5,272 nt of DNA, taken from positions 1 to 5,272 of the forward strand of contig VBOC01000195.1 in the NCBI GenBank assembly GCA_005877655.1, in the 5' to 3' direction. Below the pieces are notes generated by a model. It did no database searches, had not been told where the DNA came from, and saw nothing but the letters and a program-made list of their open reading frames with translations. Every line of letters starts with the position of its first letter. Within the stretch, counting starts at the first letter, position 1. This document shows positions 1 to 5,272 of this stretch, piece after piece. Source of the stretch: Ignavibacteria bacterium (lineage in GTDB: Bacteria > Bacteroidota > Ignavibacteria > UBA10030 > SZUA-254). A program made the translations under genes and the position numbers.

Positions 1-515
1 AAATCTATAAACTCATCAGCGCGGGATTGCTCGCTTCATTGCAGGCGCTCGGAGTCGAAGCACAGCTTGCGGACCCCGCTGAGCGGTATGGTCCCCCGGA
101 ACCCGACGAGCGCGATCCCGCTTTGTCCGGCGCGGCGAGACCGAGCCGGGACGGGCAGGATGTTCCCGCCGTGCGGGATGATCCCCCTCCGCGGGACGAC
201 CCGCGATCCGTCCCCTGCTTTTCCAGCTCGGCAAAGTACGAGATCCAGTTCGACGGCCGGAAGCTGGTCGGCAGCGCCCAGCGCCGGTACGGAGGAACGG
301 GGCACAGGCGGATCGTCGAGTTTCTTTCCACCGAAAGCCGGCACGCGCGGCCGCGCCTGGAGGCCGATCTGGCGGGGCGGACGATCGACGCCGGGACGAT
401 TCTGAACAGAGAAGTGCCGTTTGGGGAAGCTGCACGGGCGCTTAAAAAAGGCTTCGAGCTTGCCTGCGGGATCACATTCGTAGAAGCCCCCTCGACAGTT
501 TTCAGCACGGCGTAA
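1..515 (+). CDS. Lipoate/octanoate-protein transferase, LplA/LipM-like, 5'-truncated by window and possibly degenerate
   Basis: The frame is open from the first full codon at position 3, so the start lies upstream of the window. The family (BPL/LplA/LipB fold) attaches lipoate or octanoate to lysines of lipoyl-domain proteins in the cytoplasm. The visible N-terminal piece YKLISAGLLASLQALGVEA matches the helix before the core. PCFSSSAKYEI follows, with Cys at 216-218 matching the catalytic Cys position of LipM-type octanoyltransferases. GRKLVGSAQRRY comes next, with the conserved Lys at 261-263. The C-terminus (VPFGEAARALKKGFELACGITF) fits the family tail. Two oddities stand out. About 30 extra Pro/Asp/Arg-rich residues sit before PCF and coincide with a palindromic repeat. 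The LQHGS-like strand expected soon after GSAQRR is absent, as GGT runs straight into GHRRIVEFL. The frame is intact, but activity is doubtful. Which family member this is (ligase or octanoyltransferase) cannot be settled here. The gene is first in a run with panB and surE. Confidence 0.72.
   Translation, partial: IYKLISAGLLASLQALGVEAQLADPAERYGPPEPDERDPALSGAARPSRDGQDVPAVRDDPPPRDDPRSVPCFSSSAKYEIQFDGRKLVGSAQRRYGGTGHRRIVEFLSTESRHARPRLEADLAGRTIDAGTILNREVPFGEAARALKKGFELACGITFVEAPSTVFSTA
71..210. repeat. Palindromic, internally repetitive GC-rich insert within the lipoate-transferase gene
   Basis: Several inverted repeats are packed here. GGACCCCGCT (71-80) pairs with AGCGG (82-86) and GGTCC (90-94), giving two 5-bp stems with a TAT bulge. 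GGGAT-G-ATCCC lies at 175-185. CGCGGG-ACGA-CCCGCG is a perfect 6-bp stem with a 4-base loop at 190-205. Direct repeats also occur. Positions 83-97 and 173-187 match at 13 of 15 bases, 90 bases apart. Positions 156-178 resemble 174-196, at about 17 of 23. Five of the six reading frames are open through the stretch. The encoded residues are Pro/Asp/Arg-rich and fall where related proteins have only a short linker. This resembles a REP- or RPE-like palindromic element inserted in frame. The exact boundaries, and whether it is repeated elsewhere in the genome, cannot be seen from this window. Confidence 0.5.
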
Positions 516-517
516 CC

Positions 518-523
518 GAGGAG
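518..523 (+). promoter_or_regulatory. Ribosome binding site of panB
   Basis: GAGGAG lies 7 bases before the ATG at 531 and just after the stop codon of the upstream gene. It fixes the panB start and suggests that the two genes are read from one transcript. Confidence 0.7.
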
Positions 524-530
524 CTCAGCG

Positions 531-1358
531 ATGAAGAACAATCCGGAAATCCCGAAGAAGCCGCGCGTCGTGACGACCAAGACCGTCACGACCATGAAGA
601 AGACCGGCGAGAAAATTGTCATGCTCACGGCGTACGATTTCCTCGTCGCGAAATACCTCGACCAGGTCGGAACCGACATCATTCTCGTCGGCGATTCGCT
701 GGGGAACGTGGTGCACGGCTATGAGACGACGCTGCCCGTAACGGTCGACGACATGATCTACCACGCGAAAGCCGTCAAGCGGGCGGTGAAGAACGCCCTG
801 ATTGTCGTGGATATGCCGTTCATGTCCTTTCAGGCAAGCCTCGACGACGCGATTCGAAATGCGGGGAGGATCATGAAGGAGGTCGGCGTGGGAGCGGTAA
901 AGCTCGAAGGAGGGGAATACATCGCGGAAATCGTAAAACACCTCGTCAAGATCGGAATTCCTGTCATGGGGCACCTCGGACTGACCCCGCAGGCGATCAA
1001 CAAATTCGGCACCTACGAAGTGCGGGCTCAGACAAAAGAGGAAGCGAAAACGCTCTTAAACGACGCCCGGATTCTTTCGGAGGCGGGCGTGTTCTCGATC
1101 GTACTTGAAAAAATCCCCGCCGCATTGGCGAAGGAAGTCACAGAATCGATCCCCGTTCCCACGATCGGAATAGGGGCCGGCCCGCATTGCGACGGCCAGG
1201 TGCTGGTCGTGTACGACATGCTCGGGCTTACCGAGGAATTTAAGCCGCGCTTCGTGCGGCGCTATACCGAGCTGGCGGAAATCATGCGCACGGCGTTCCG
1301 GGGGTACATCGACGACGTCAAGTCGCAGCGATTCCCCACCGGGAAAGAAAGTTACTGA
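531..1358 (+). CDS. panB: 3-methyl-2-oxobutanoate hydroxymethyltransferase (ketopantoate hydroxymethyltransferase)
   Basis: PanB transfers a hydroxymethyl group from 5,10-methylene-tetrahydrofolate to 2-oxoisovalerate, giving ketopantoate, the first committed step to pantothenate and CoA. It is a cytoplasmic TIM-barrel enzyme. The 275-residue protein is full length, slightly longer than E. coli PanB (264) because of about ten extra N-terminal residues. Visible signatures are KIVMLTAYD (28-36), VGDSLGNVVHG (53-63), VVDMPFMSF (92-100), VKLEGG (123-128), MGHLGLTPQ (146-154) and IPTIGIGAG-like VPTIGIGAG. Metal and substrate ligands map to Asp55, Asp94, Lys124 and Glu126, with the catalytic Glu at 193 in VLEKIP. 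All are present. GTYEVRAQT after the HLGLTPQ motif and the DVKSQRFP C-terminus suggest a Bacteroidota-like lineage. The ATG has a good GAGGAG site. It lies 15 bases after the lipoate-transferase gene and 5 bases before surE, so an operon is likely. Confidence 0.97.
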   Translation: MKNNPEIPKKPRVVTTKTVTTMKKTGEKIVMLTAYDFLVAKYLDQVGTDIILVGDSLGNVVHGYETTLPVTVDDMIYHAKAVKRAVKNALIVVDMPFMSFQASLDDAIRNAGRIMKEVGVGAVKLEGGEYIAEIVKHLVKIGIPVMGHLGLTPQAINKFGTYEVRAQTKEEAKTLLNDARILSEAGVFSIVLEKIPAALAKEVTESIPVPTIGIGAGPHCDGQVLVVYDMLGLTEEFKPRFVRRYTELAEIMRTAFRGYIDDVKSQRFPTGKESY

Positions 1359-1363
1359 GAGCC

Positions 1364-2161
1364 GTGGCGCCGGCCCCGCGCAAGCGGCTCAGGATTCTTG
1401 TCTCCAACGACGACGGCATCGACGCTCCGGGCATCGCCGGGCTCACTCACGAATTGAAAAAGCTCGGAGACGTCACCGTAGTCGCTCCCGATAAGCAGCG
1501 CAGCGCCGTCGGCCATGCGATTACGGTAAACTATCCGCTGCGCGCGAAGGAATTCAGCAAGAACGGAACGTTCTTCGGCTATGCCGTGGAAGGGACTCCC
1601 GCCGACTGCGTGAAGCTTGCCGTCCGCTCGCTCCTAAAAGAAAAGCCCGATATTCTCGTTTCCGGCGTCAACCACGGTTCCAACACCGCCATCAACATTA
1701 TCTACTCGGGCACCGTATCCGCGGCGACGGAGGGTACGGTGTTGGGGATTCCGTCGATTGCCGTTTCGCTATCGACCTGGGGAAAGGAGCCCGATTTCCG
1801 ATTCGCCTCGAAATTCTCGCGGATCCTCGCCGCATTCGTTGCCGGAGAAGGTTTGCCGCATGGCACGCTCCTCAACGTTAACATACCCGCCGTTACGGAA
1901 AAAGAGATCAGGGGGGTCCGCCTCACCCGTCAGGGCAAGACGCGGTGGGATGACACCTTCGATGTCCGGCGCGATCCGAACAACAAAGAGTACTACTGGC
2001 TGACCGGTAAACTCCAAGTCATGGATGAGTCGGAAGACACCGACGAGATCGCCGTCATGAACCGCTACATCTCCATCACCCCGATCCACTACGACCTCAC
2101 CGATTACGACACTCTCTCCAAGATCCGCCGATGGAACGTCGATCGGCTTCTGAAGAAATAA
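1364..2161 (+). CDS. surE: 5'/3'-nucleotidase SurE
   Basis: SurE is a metal-dependent nucleoside monophosphate phosphatase of the cytoplasm, linked to stationary-phase survival and nucleotide salvage. The 265-residue length is normal. The ILVSNDDGIDAPGI motif (11-24) supplies metal ligands Asp16 and Asp17. APDKQRSAVGHAIT (41-54) carries the conserved Ser47. EGTPADCVKLA (76-86), VSGVNHGSN (99-107, metal ligand Asn103) and YSGTVSAATEG (114-124) complete the active site. The C-terminal half, with TPIHYDLTDY, is the usual oligomerisation region. The start is GTG, 5 bases after the panB stop. No proper ribosome binding site is visible, only a weak GAGA overlapping the panB stop, so translational coupling to panB is likely. 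No in-frame ATG lies before the NDDG motif, which supports the GTG start. The gene converges on the minus-strand membrane protein gene with a 15-base gap. Confidence 0.96.
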   Translation: MAPAPRKRLRILVSNDDGIDAPGIAGLTHELKKLGDVTVVAPDKQRSAVGHAITVNYPLRAKEFSKNGTFFGYAVEGTPADCVKLAVRSLLKEKPDILVSGVNHGSNTAINIIYSGTVSAATEGTVLGIPSIAVSLSTWGKEPDFRFASKFSRILAAFVAGEGLPHGTLLNVNIPAVTEKEIRGVRLTRQGKTRWDDTFDVRRDPNNKEYYWLTGKLQVMDESEDTDEIAVMNRYISITPIHYDLTDYDTLSKIRRWNVDRLLKK

Positions 2162-2176
2162 TCCGCCCGCGCCCCT

Positions 2177-3319
2177 TCACTTGAGAATGAACGCCGCGAC
2201 GATGCTGCCGAGGGCGGCGACCTCGACGGCCTGGGCCGCGCGCATATTCCACCCCTTCAGCCGGTGCCACACGTACGCCACGATGTACATCGAGATGGTA
2301 AGTGCGGCGAAGAGGCCGAGACACTCGGGGTAACTCAGCGTGGGCCCGAACAGGCGGACAAAACTCCACTCGTAGGTATAGCCATAGACTACAAGCAGGT
2401 GGAGCACGTAAACCAGAAGAGATTCCCGTCCGAACAACGCAACGAGAGAAAAAGCGGAACCGCGCTTCCCCCGCTCATAGTACCAGAGCCCGGCGAGAGG
2501 GAGGCCGATGAGCCCCAGCCGCACAAAGAAAAAATCCGGGCTTCCGTGCCAGAAATTATGGTTCGGGTACAAATTCACGGGCAGGGCCTCCGCCAGGAGC
2601 GAAAGCGCTATCCCCGCCGCGGCAGAGCAGGCGAACCATTTCATCCAGATCGCCTGCCAATCGGAGGCATCCATAAAGTAGAAGCCGACGACTGTTCCGC
2701 TGATCAGGAACGCCGACCACGGGAACAGGGGGAATTGGGATCTGTATTGAGCCGACAGATAGGGCCGAAGCCAGATCGGAAGCTGCGAAAAGTCCATGCC
2801 GTTCACGATCGGCGTAAGACAAACGACGGCCAGCGCGACCAACAGGGCGGCGCTGCGAAATACGCTCCGATTGCGGACCGCGCAGGCCAGCAGGATCAGG
2901 AAAAGGAGCGTGACAACGATTACCTGCAGGATATCGACCTGAAAGAAGGGAATCCACTGGCTCTCTGTGAGTCCCCTCATCCTCCGCAGTGAAAAGAAGG
3001 GCAGGTGAAGCGAGTATGCAACGACCATGATGAACGCCAGGCGGAAGAGATATCTCCAGAGCGGCTTCCCGAATCCTACGAACTCGGCCCATCTGCGCCG
3101 CAGGCTGATCGCGAGCCCGAATCCCGCGCAGAAGAGAAACGACGGCGCGACCAGGCCGTTCACGAATGTGAGAACCTTGAAGGGCGTTTCGTCCTTGAGA
3201 GATGCGAAGAGAAGCGCGTTCACCACGTGCGTCTCGATCATAACCAGCACCGCCCAGCCCCTGAGCAGGTCGACAAAAAGGAAACGGGTCGGGGGTTGTG
3301 CCGGCTCTGAGGGAGTCAA
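2177..3319 (-). CDS. Polytopic membrane protein, HGSNAT/DUF1624 (heparan-alpha-glucosaminide N-acetyltransferase-like) family
   Basis: The 380-residue protein is rich in membrane segments, about ten or eleven by eye. Approximate positions are 15-40, 47-71, 90-108, 125-147, 155-172, 195-213, 226-245, 265-282, 290-312, 335-355 and 363-379. The N-terminus RFLFVDLLRGWAVLVMIETH (12-31) is the family signature, with Asp17, Arg20-Gly21 and His31. His31 is a candidate for the acetyl-accepting histidine by analogy with human HGSNAT. APSFLFCAGFGLAI (58-71) and FGRESLLVYVLHLLVVYGY near 298-316 also fit this group and related membrane acyltransferases. Known relatives move acetyl groups from cytoplasmic acetyl-CoA across the membrane to sugars. 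The bacterial substrates are mostly unknown, so none is proposed. The start appears to be TTG. The frame has no ATG or GTG between an upstream stop and the conserved core, and no good ribosome binding site is seen. The gene lies 22 bases downstream of the receiver-domain gene and is probably co-transcribed with it. Confidence 0.85.
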   Translation of the reverse strand: MTPSEPAQPPTRFLFVDLLRGWAVLVMIETHVVNALLFASLKDETPFKVLTFVNGLVAPSFLFCAGFGLAISLRRRWAEFVGFGKPLWRYLFRLAFIMVVAYSLHLPFFSLRRMRGLTESQWIPFFQVDILQVIVVTLLFLILLACAVRNRSVFRSAALLVALAVVCLTPIVNGMDFSQLPIWLRPYLSAQYRSQFPLFPWSAFLISGTVVGFYFMDASDWQAIWMKWFACSAAAGIALSLLAEALPVNLYPNHNFWHGSPDFFFVRLGLIGLPLAGLWYYERGKRGSAFSLVALFGRESLLVYVLHLLVVYGYTYEWSFVRLFGPTLSYPECLGLFAALTISMYIVAYVWHRLKGWNMRAAQAVEVAALGSIVAAFILK

Positions 3320-3341
3320 CTCTGGCGGTGGCGGGTGGACG

Positions 3342-3716
3342 TTATGGAATCCCTAACTTACCGCGGATAATGCTGTCGAGGGTGTCGAGGTCGATCGGTT
3401 TGACGAGATAGGCGTCGACGCCGAGAGATTCAGCATACTTCTGGGAAAGGAAATCGTCAACGCCGGTATAAAAGAAGATGGGGGTCTTGGCAAACCGCGG
3501 GTTTTTCTTCACTTCCTTGAAGAGGTCGAATCCGTTCATTGGCGCCATGCGGAGATCGGCGATAATCAGATTCGGTGAATTTGTTTTCAACAGGACCATC
3601 GCCTCAGGTCCTCCCTTCGCCTGAAGAACGTCGTACCCCCGGTCCTCCAGACCGAACTTCATCGCGTCGAGCGCCATCTTGTCATCGTCGACGTAAAGAA
3701 TTATCGGTTTCGCCAT
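3342..3716 (-). CDS. Stand-alone response regulator receiver (CheY-like) protein
   Basis: The protein has 124 residues and consists of one REC domain with no DNA-binding or enzymatic output domain. The acidic pocket Asp10-Asp11-Asp12 follows the first strand (ILYVDDD). The phosphoacceptor is Asp54 in IIADLRM, the switch Thr is Thr84 in FFYTG, the aromatic switch is Tyr103 and the conserved Lys is Lys106 in VKPID. All key residues are present, so it should be phosphorylatable by a sensor kinase that is not in this window. Single-domain regulators act through protein partners or in phosphorelays, and the target cannot be read here. The ATG has an AAGGA site 5 bases upstream. It is the first gene of a probable two-gene unit with the membrane acetyltransferase-like protein, behind a sigma70-like promoter and a leader of about 100 bases. 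Confidence 0.95.
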   Translation of the reverse strand: MAKPIILYVDDDKMALDAMKFGLEDRGYDVLQAKGGPEAMVLLKTNSPNLIIADLRMAPMNGFDLFKEVKKNPRFAKTPIFFYTGVDDFLSQKYAESLGVDAYLVKPIDLDTLDSIIRGKLGIP

Positions 3717-3721
3717 GCGAG

Positions 3722-3726
3722 TCCTT
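3722..3726 (-). promoter_or_regulatory. Ribosome binding site of the receiver-domain gene
   Basis: On the minus strand, AAGGA (within GAGAAAGGACTCGC) lies 5 bases before the ATG at 3716. This supports the chosen start. Confidence 0.6.
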
Positions 3727-3797
3727 TCTCATCGGCCGCGCCTCCCCGCGCGCCACGGGGATGTAAGACGCAGCCTCAAAAACATCACGCCTCCACT

Positions 3798-3815
3798 CCC
3801 ACGCTCAACCGTGAG
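3798..3815 (-). other. Possible stem-loop at the start of the receiver-gene leader
   Basis: The minus-strand sequence CTCACG-GTTGAG-CGTGGG can fold into a 6-bp stem (one G-U pair) with a 6-base loop. It falls within the first bases of the transcript expected from the promoter at 3825-3853. It could protect the 5' end or be chance. There is no U-run after it, so it is not a terminator. Confidence 0.25.
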
Positions 3816-3824
3816 ACGACCGCA

Positions 3825-3853
3825 ATAATAGAACGAATTTCGTAGAAAGTCAA
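3825..3853 (-). promoter_or_regulatory. Sigma70-like promoter for the receiver/acetyltransferase-like unit
   Basis: On the minus strand, TTGACT (3848-3853) and TATTAT (3825-3830) are separated by exactly 17 bases. Each hexamer differs from the E. coli consensus at one position. Transcription would begin near 3818 and leave a leader of about 100 bases before the ATG at 3716. Many Bacteroidota use a different consensus (TTTG/TAnnTTTG), so the match fits a housekeeping sigma factor of the common type better. Confidence 0.6.
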
Positions 3854-3873
3854 ATTTAGCGAGCTCAAGCCGA

Positions 3874-3902
3874 TTGACATTTCAGGACTTTCTGGTTACT
3901 TT
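3874..3902 (+). promoter_or_regulatory. Candidate promoter for the glycosyltransferase-like gene
   Basis: A perfect -35 hexamer TTGACA (3874-3879) is followed after 17 bases by TACTTT (3897-3902), a weak -10 matching three of six positions. Transcription would begin near 3909, about 24 bases before the ATG at 3933. It lies back to back with the minus-strand promoter, with 20 bases between the two -35 boxes. Confidence 0.4.
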
Positions 3903-3932
3903 CTTTTCACTCTTTCGCCGGCATGCAACCAA

Positions 3933-5272
3933 ATGGCCAATCCATGCATCACCAGGTTCTTCCGTTGCTTCTCGTTTTTGCGGCAGGCAGGCGGTGCGCT
4001 GCCCGTTCATAACCAGAATCTCCCGCCGGGCGGCCGGGAGACGCCCAAGTCCGGGAAGAGCGACCGGGGCAAGACAAAGGCCTGGCTCGCCGCGGCCGAC
4101 ATGGGGTATGGCCACATGCGGGCGATTTATCCGTTGCGCGACATCGCTCAGGGCGAGCTGCTCGTTCTGGGGATAAACGACGGCACGACCCCTTTTGAGG
4201 AACAGCTATGGAAGAGGATGGCGGGCATTTATGAAAGGTTTTCCCGCGCCCGCCGCATTCCCGGAATCGGAAAGTTGCTCTTTCAAGCCATCGACGCGTT
4301 CCAGTCCATCCCCTCGTTTTATCCGATCAGGAATCTATCACACAGCACCTTTGGAGTCCGGCTGTTGGAATCGTTCATCAAGCGGGGGCTCTGTTCAGGA
4401 TTGCTGAGCACGATTCGGCAGGAACACCTGCCCCTCGTCACTTCGTTTTACGCCGCGGCAATCGCCGCCGAGCTTAAAGGCCTGGACGACGTGTACTGCA
4501 TTGTCTGCGACGCAGACATCAACAGAGTGTGGGTGGCGAAAGAACCGTGGGAAAGCAAGATCATCTACTTCGCTCCGTGCGGGAAAGCGGCCCAGCGTCT
4601 GCGGGCGTACGGGGTGCCGTCCGAGAGGATCCAGCTGACGGGATTTCCGCTGCCGCACGAACTCCTCGGAGGGAACGGCCTTTCCGTTTTGAAAGCCGAT
4701 CTCGGCGGGCGGCTGCACCATCTGGATCCCAACAACCGATTCTGGCCCCTTCATCGCCGCGACGTCGAGCATTTTCTCGGAACGGAAAACTGTAAGGATC
4801 CGGGCAACCGGTCCCTGACGCTCGCTTACGCGGTGGGAGGCGCCGGAGCACAGATGGACATCGGCGGCAAGATCGCTTTCAGTCTAAAGCGAAGGCTCAT
4901 CGCCGGGGAGATCAAACTGAACCTTGTTGCGGGCACGAAGGCCGTCGTGCGCGATTACTTTGAAGAGGTCCGTGAGGATCTGGGCCGCGAGGCGGGAATG
5001 CATGTCACGATTGTGTACGCCGCTACGCCCTGGGAGTATTTCGAACGATTCACCGAGATGCTGCACACGACCGACATCCTTTGGACCAAACCCAGCGAAC
5101 TTTCGTTCTACTGCGCGCTCGGCGTACCGATCATACTCTCTCCCGCGATCGGAGCTCAGGAATATTTCAACCGCCAGTGGCTCCTGGAAATCCAGGCCGG
5201 CATCCGGCAGGAAAACCCCGAGTACACCGACCAGTGGCTCTTCGATCTCCTGTCCAACGGCCGTTTCGCAGA
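3933..5272 (+). CDS. GT-B fold glycosyltransferase-like protein (MurG/MGDG-synthase type), 3'-truncated by window
   Basis: The frame stays open for 446 codons to the window end. After a 48-residue tail the core opens with AWLAAADMGYGHMRA, a Gly-x-Gly-His loop (58-61) like the N-terminal acceptor loop of MurG and MGDG synthases. CDADINRVW (from about 192) and APCGKAAQRLRAYGVPSERI followed by TGFPLP match the strand-linker pattern leading to the C-terminal domain. That domain shows YAVGGAGAQ (299-307), TKPSELSFY (385-393, with Glu389) and GAQEYFNR (407-414), comparable to the nucleotide-sugar-binding end and the PGQExxN motif. Such enzymes move a sugar from a nucleotide donor to a lipid or envelope acceptor. 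Neither donor nor acceptor can be named here, and this looks like a distinct, poorly described subfamily. The ATG at 3933 is the only ATG, GTG or TTG between the stop at 3843 and codon 16. No clear ribosome binding site precedes it. The N-terminal tail (Arg/Gly/Pro/Lys-rich after a short Phe-rich stretch) looks non-conserved, so the true start may be further in. Confidence 0.72.
   Translation, partial: MANPCITRFFRCFSFLRQAGGALPVHNQNLPPGGRETPKSGKSDRGKTKAWLAAADMGYGHMRAIYPLRDIAQGELLVLGINDGTTPFEEQLWKRMAGIYERFSRARRIPGIGKLLFQAIDAFQSIPSFYPIRNLSHSTFGVRLLESFIKRGLCSGLLSTIRQEHLPLVTSFYAAAIAAELKGLDDVYCIVCDADINRVWVAKEPWESKIIYFAPCGKAAQRLRAYGVPSERIQLTGFPLPHELLGGNGLSVLKADLGGRLHHLDPNNRFWPLHRRDVEHFLGTENCKDPGNRSLTLAYAVGGAGAQMDIGGKIAFSLKRRLIAGEIKLNLVAGTKAVVRDYFEEVREDLGREAGMHVTIVYAATPWEYFERFTEMLHTTDILWTKPSELSFYCALGVPIILSPAIGAQEYFNRQWLLEIQAGIRQENPEYTDQWLFDLLSNGRFA

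Noticed and set aside
71..210. Reading the first-gene insert as a CRISPR array or a frameshift
   Set aside because: The repeats are imperfect, few and irregularly spaced, so it is not CRISPR. The same frame carries recognisable family sequence on both sides and the other frames do not restore missing motifs, so a frameshift does not explain it.
5..682. A 225-codon minus-strand open frame across the first gene and the start of panB
   Set aside because: It runs antisense to two recognisable genes, begins inside panB, and has a Ser/Arg/Gly-rich translation without motifs. It reflects high GC content and the repeat.
2140..2200. Possible bidirectional terminator between the convergent surE and membrane protein genes
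   Set aside because: The 15-base gap and its flanks show no clear stem followed by a T-run on either strand. Termination must be Rho-dependent or lie inside the opposite gene.
2264..2992. A 242-codon open frame on the plus strand opposite the membrane protein gene
   Set aside because: The translation is highly charged (Glu/Arg/Gln-rich) with no recognisable domain, which is typical of the antisense of a hydrophobic gene. The minus-strand protein has clear family motifs.
3740..3765. Hairpin CCCCG/CGGGG in the receiver-gene leader, considered as a riboswitch or attenuator
   Set aside because: It is a single short GC stem (about 5 bp) without a T-run or any recognisable riboswitch core, so it is likely chance in GC-rich sequence.
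3874..4176. A plus-strand frame of 100 codons starting with TTG at the -35 box
   Set aside because: Its start overlaps the promoter hexamer, its translation is Arg/Ser-rich, and it overlaps the glycosyltransferase-like gene, whose frame shows family motifs.
4395..4851. Overlapping minus-strand open frames and a plus-strand frame at 4529-4795
   Set aside because: All are shadows of the glycosyltransferase-like frame, which stays open to the window end and carries the conserved motifs.

Overview
The window reads as a GC-rich bacterial chromosome segment, most likely from the Bacteroidota/Chlorobi/Ignavibacteria (FCB) side of the tree. The main hint is PanB: its GTYEVRAQT stretch after the HLGLTPQ motif and its C-terminal DVKSQRFPTGKESY tail resemble Bacteroidota-type PanB more than proteobacterial PanB. 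This placement is from memory of the families and is not proven. No mobile-element gene, rRNA, tRNA or CRISPR array was seen.

Layout. (1) Positions 1-2161, plus strand: a tightly packed run holding the 3' part of a lipoate/octanoate-protein transferase (LplA/LipM-like), then panB, then surE, with gaps of 15 and 5 bases. (2) Positions 2177-3716, minus strand, convergent with surE: a polytopic membrane protein of the HGSNAT/DUF1624 acetyltransferase-like family, preceded 22 bases upstream by a stand-alone response-regulator receiver domain. (3) Positions 3717-3932: a 216-base divergent intergenic region. It holds a strong sigma70-like promoter for the minus-strand pair and a weaker one for the plus-strand gene. 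(4) Position 3933 to the window end, plus strand: a truncated GT-B glycosyltransferase-like protein of MurG/MGDG-synthase type, with an unusual N-terminal tail.

How the genes fit together. The first run touches cofactor metabolism: lipoyl/octanoyl transfer, pantothenate (hence CoA) synthesis, and a 5'-nucleotidase. The second half looks like envelope chemistry, with a membrane acetyltransferase-like protein and a sugar-nucleotide-dependent glycosyltransferase diverging from one promoter region, plus a single-domain regulator. A functional link between those two is only inferred.

The most unusual stretch is inside the first gene. A palindromic, internally repetitive insert (about 71-210) keeps the reading frame and leaves five of the six frames open. 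About 90 bases further on, the conserved LQHGS-type motif appears to be missing. The gene may therefore be decaying, or may be a host for an intragenic palindromic repeat. No complete new system is evident here.
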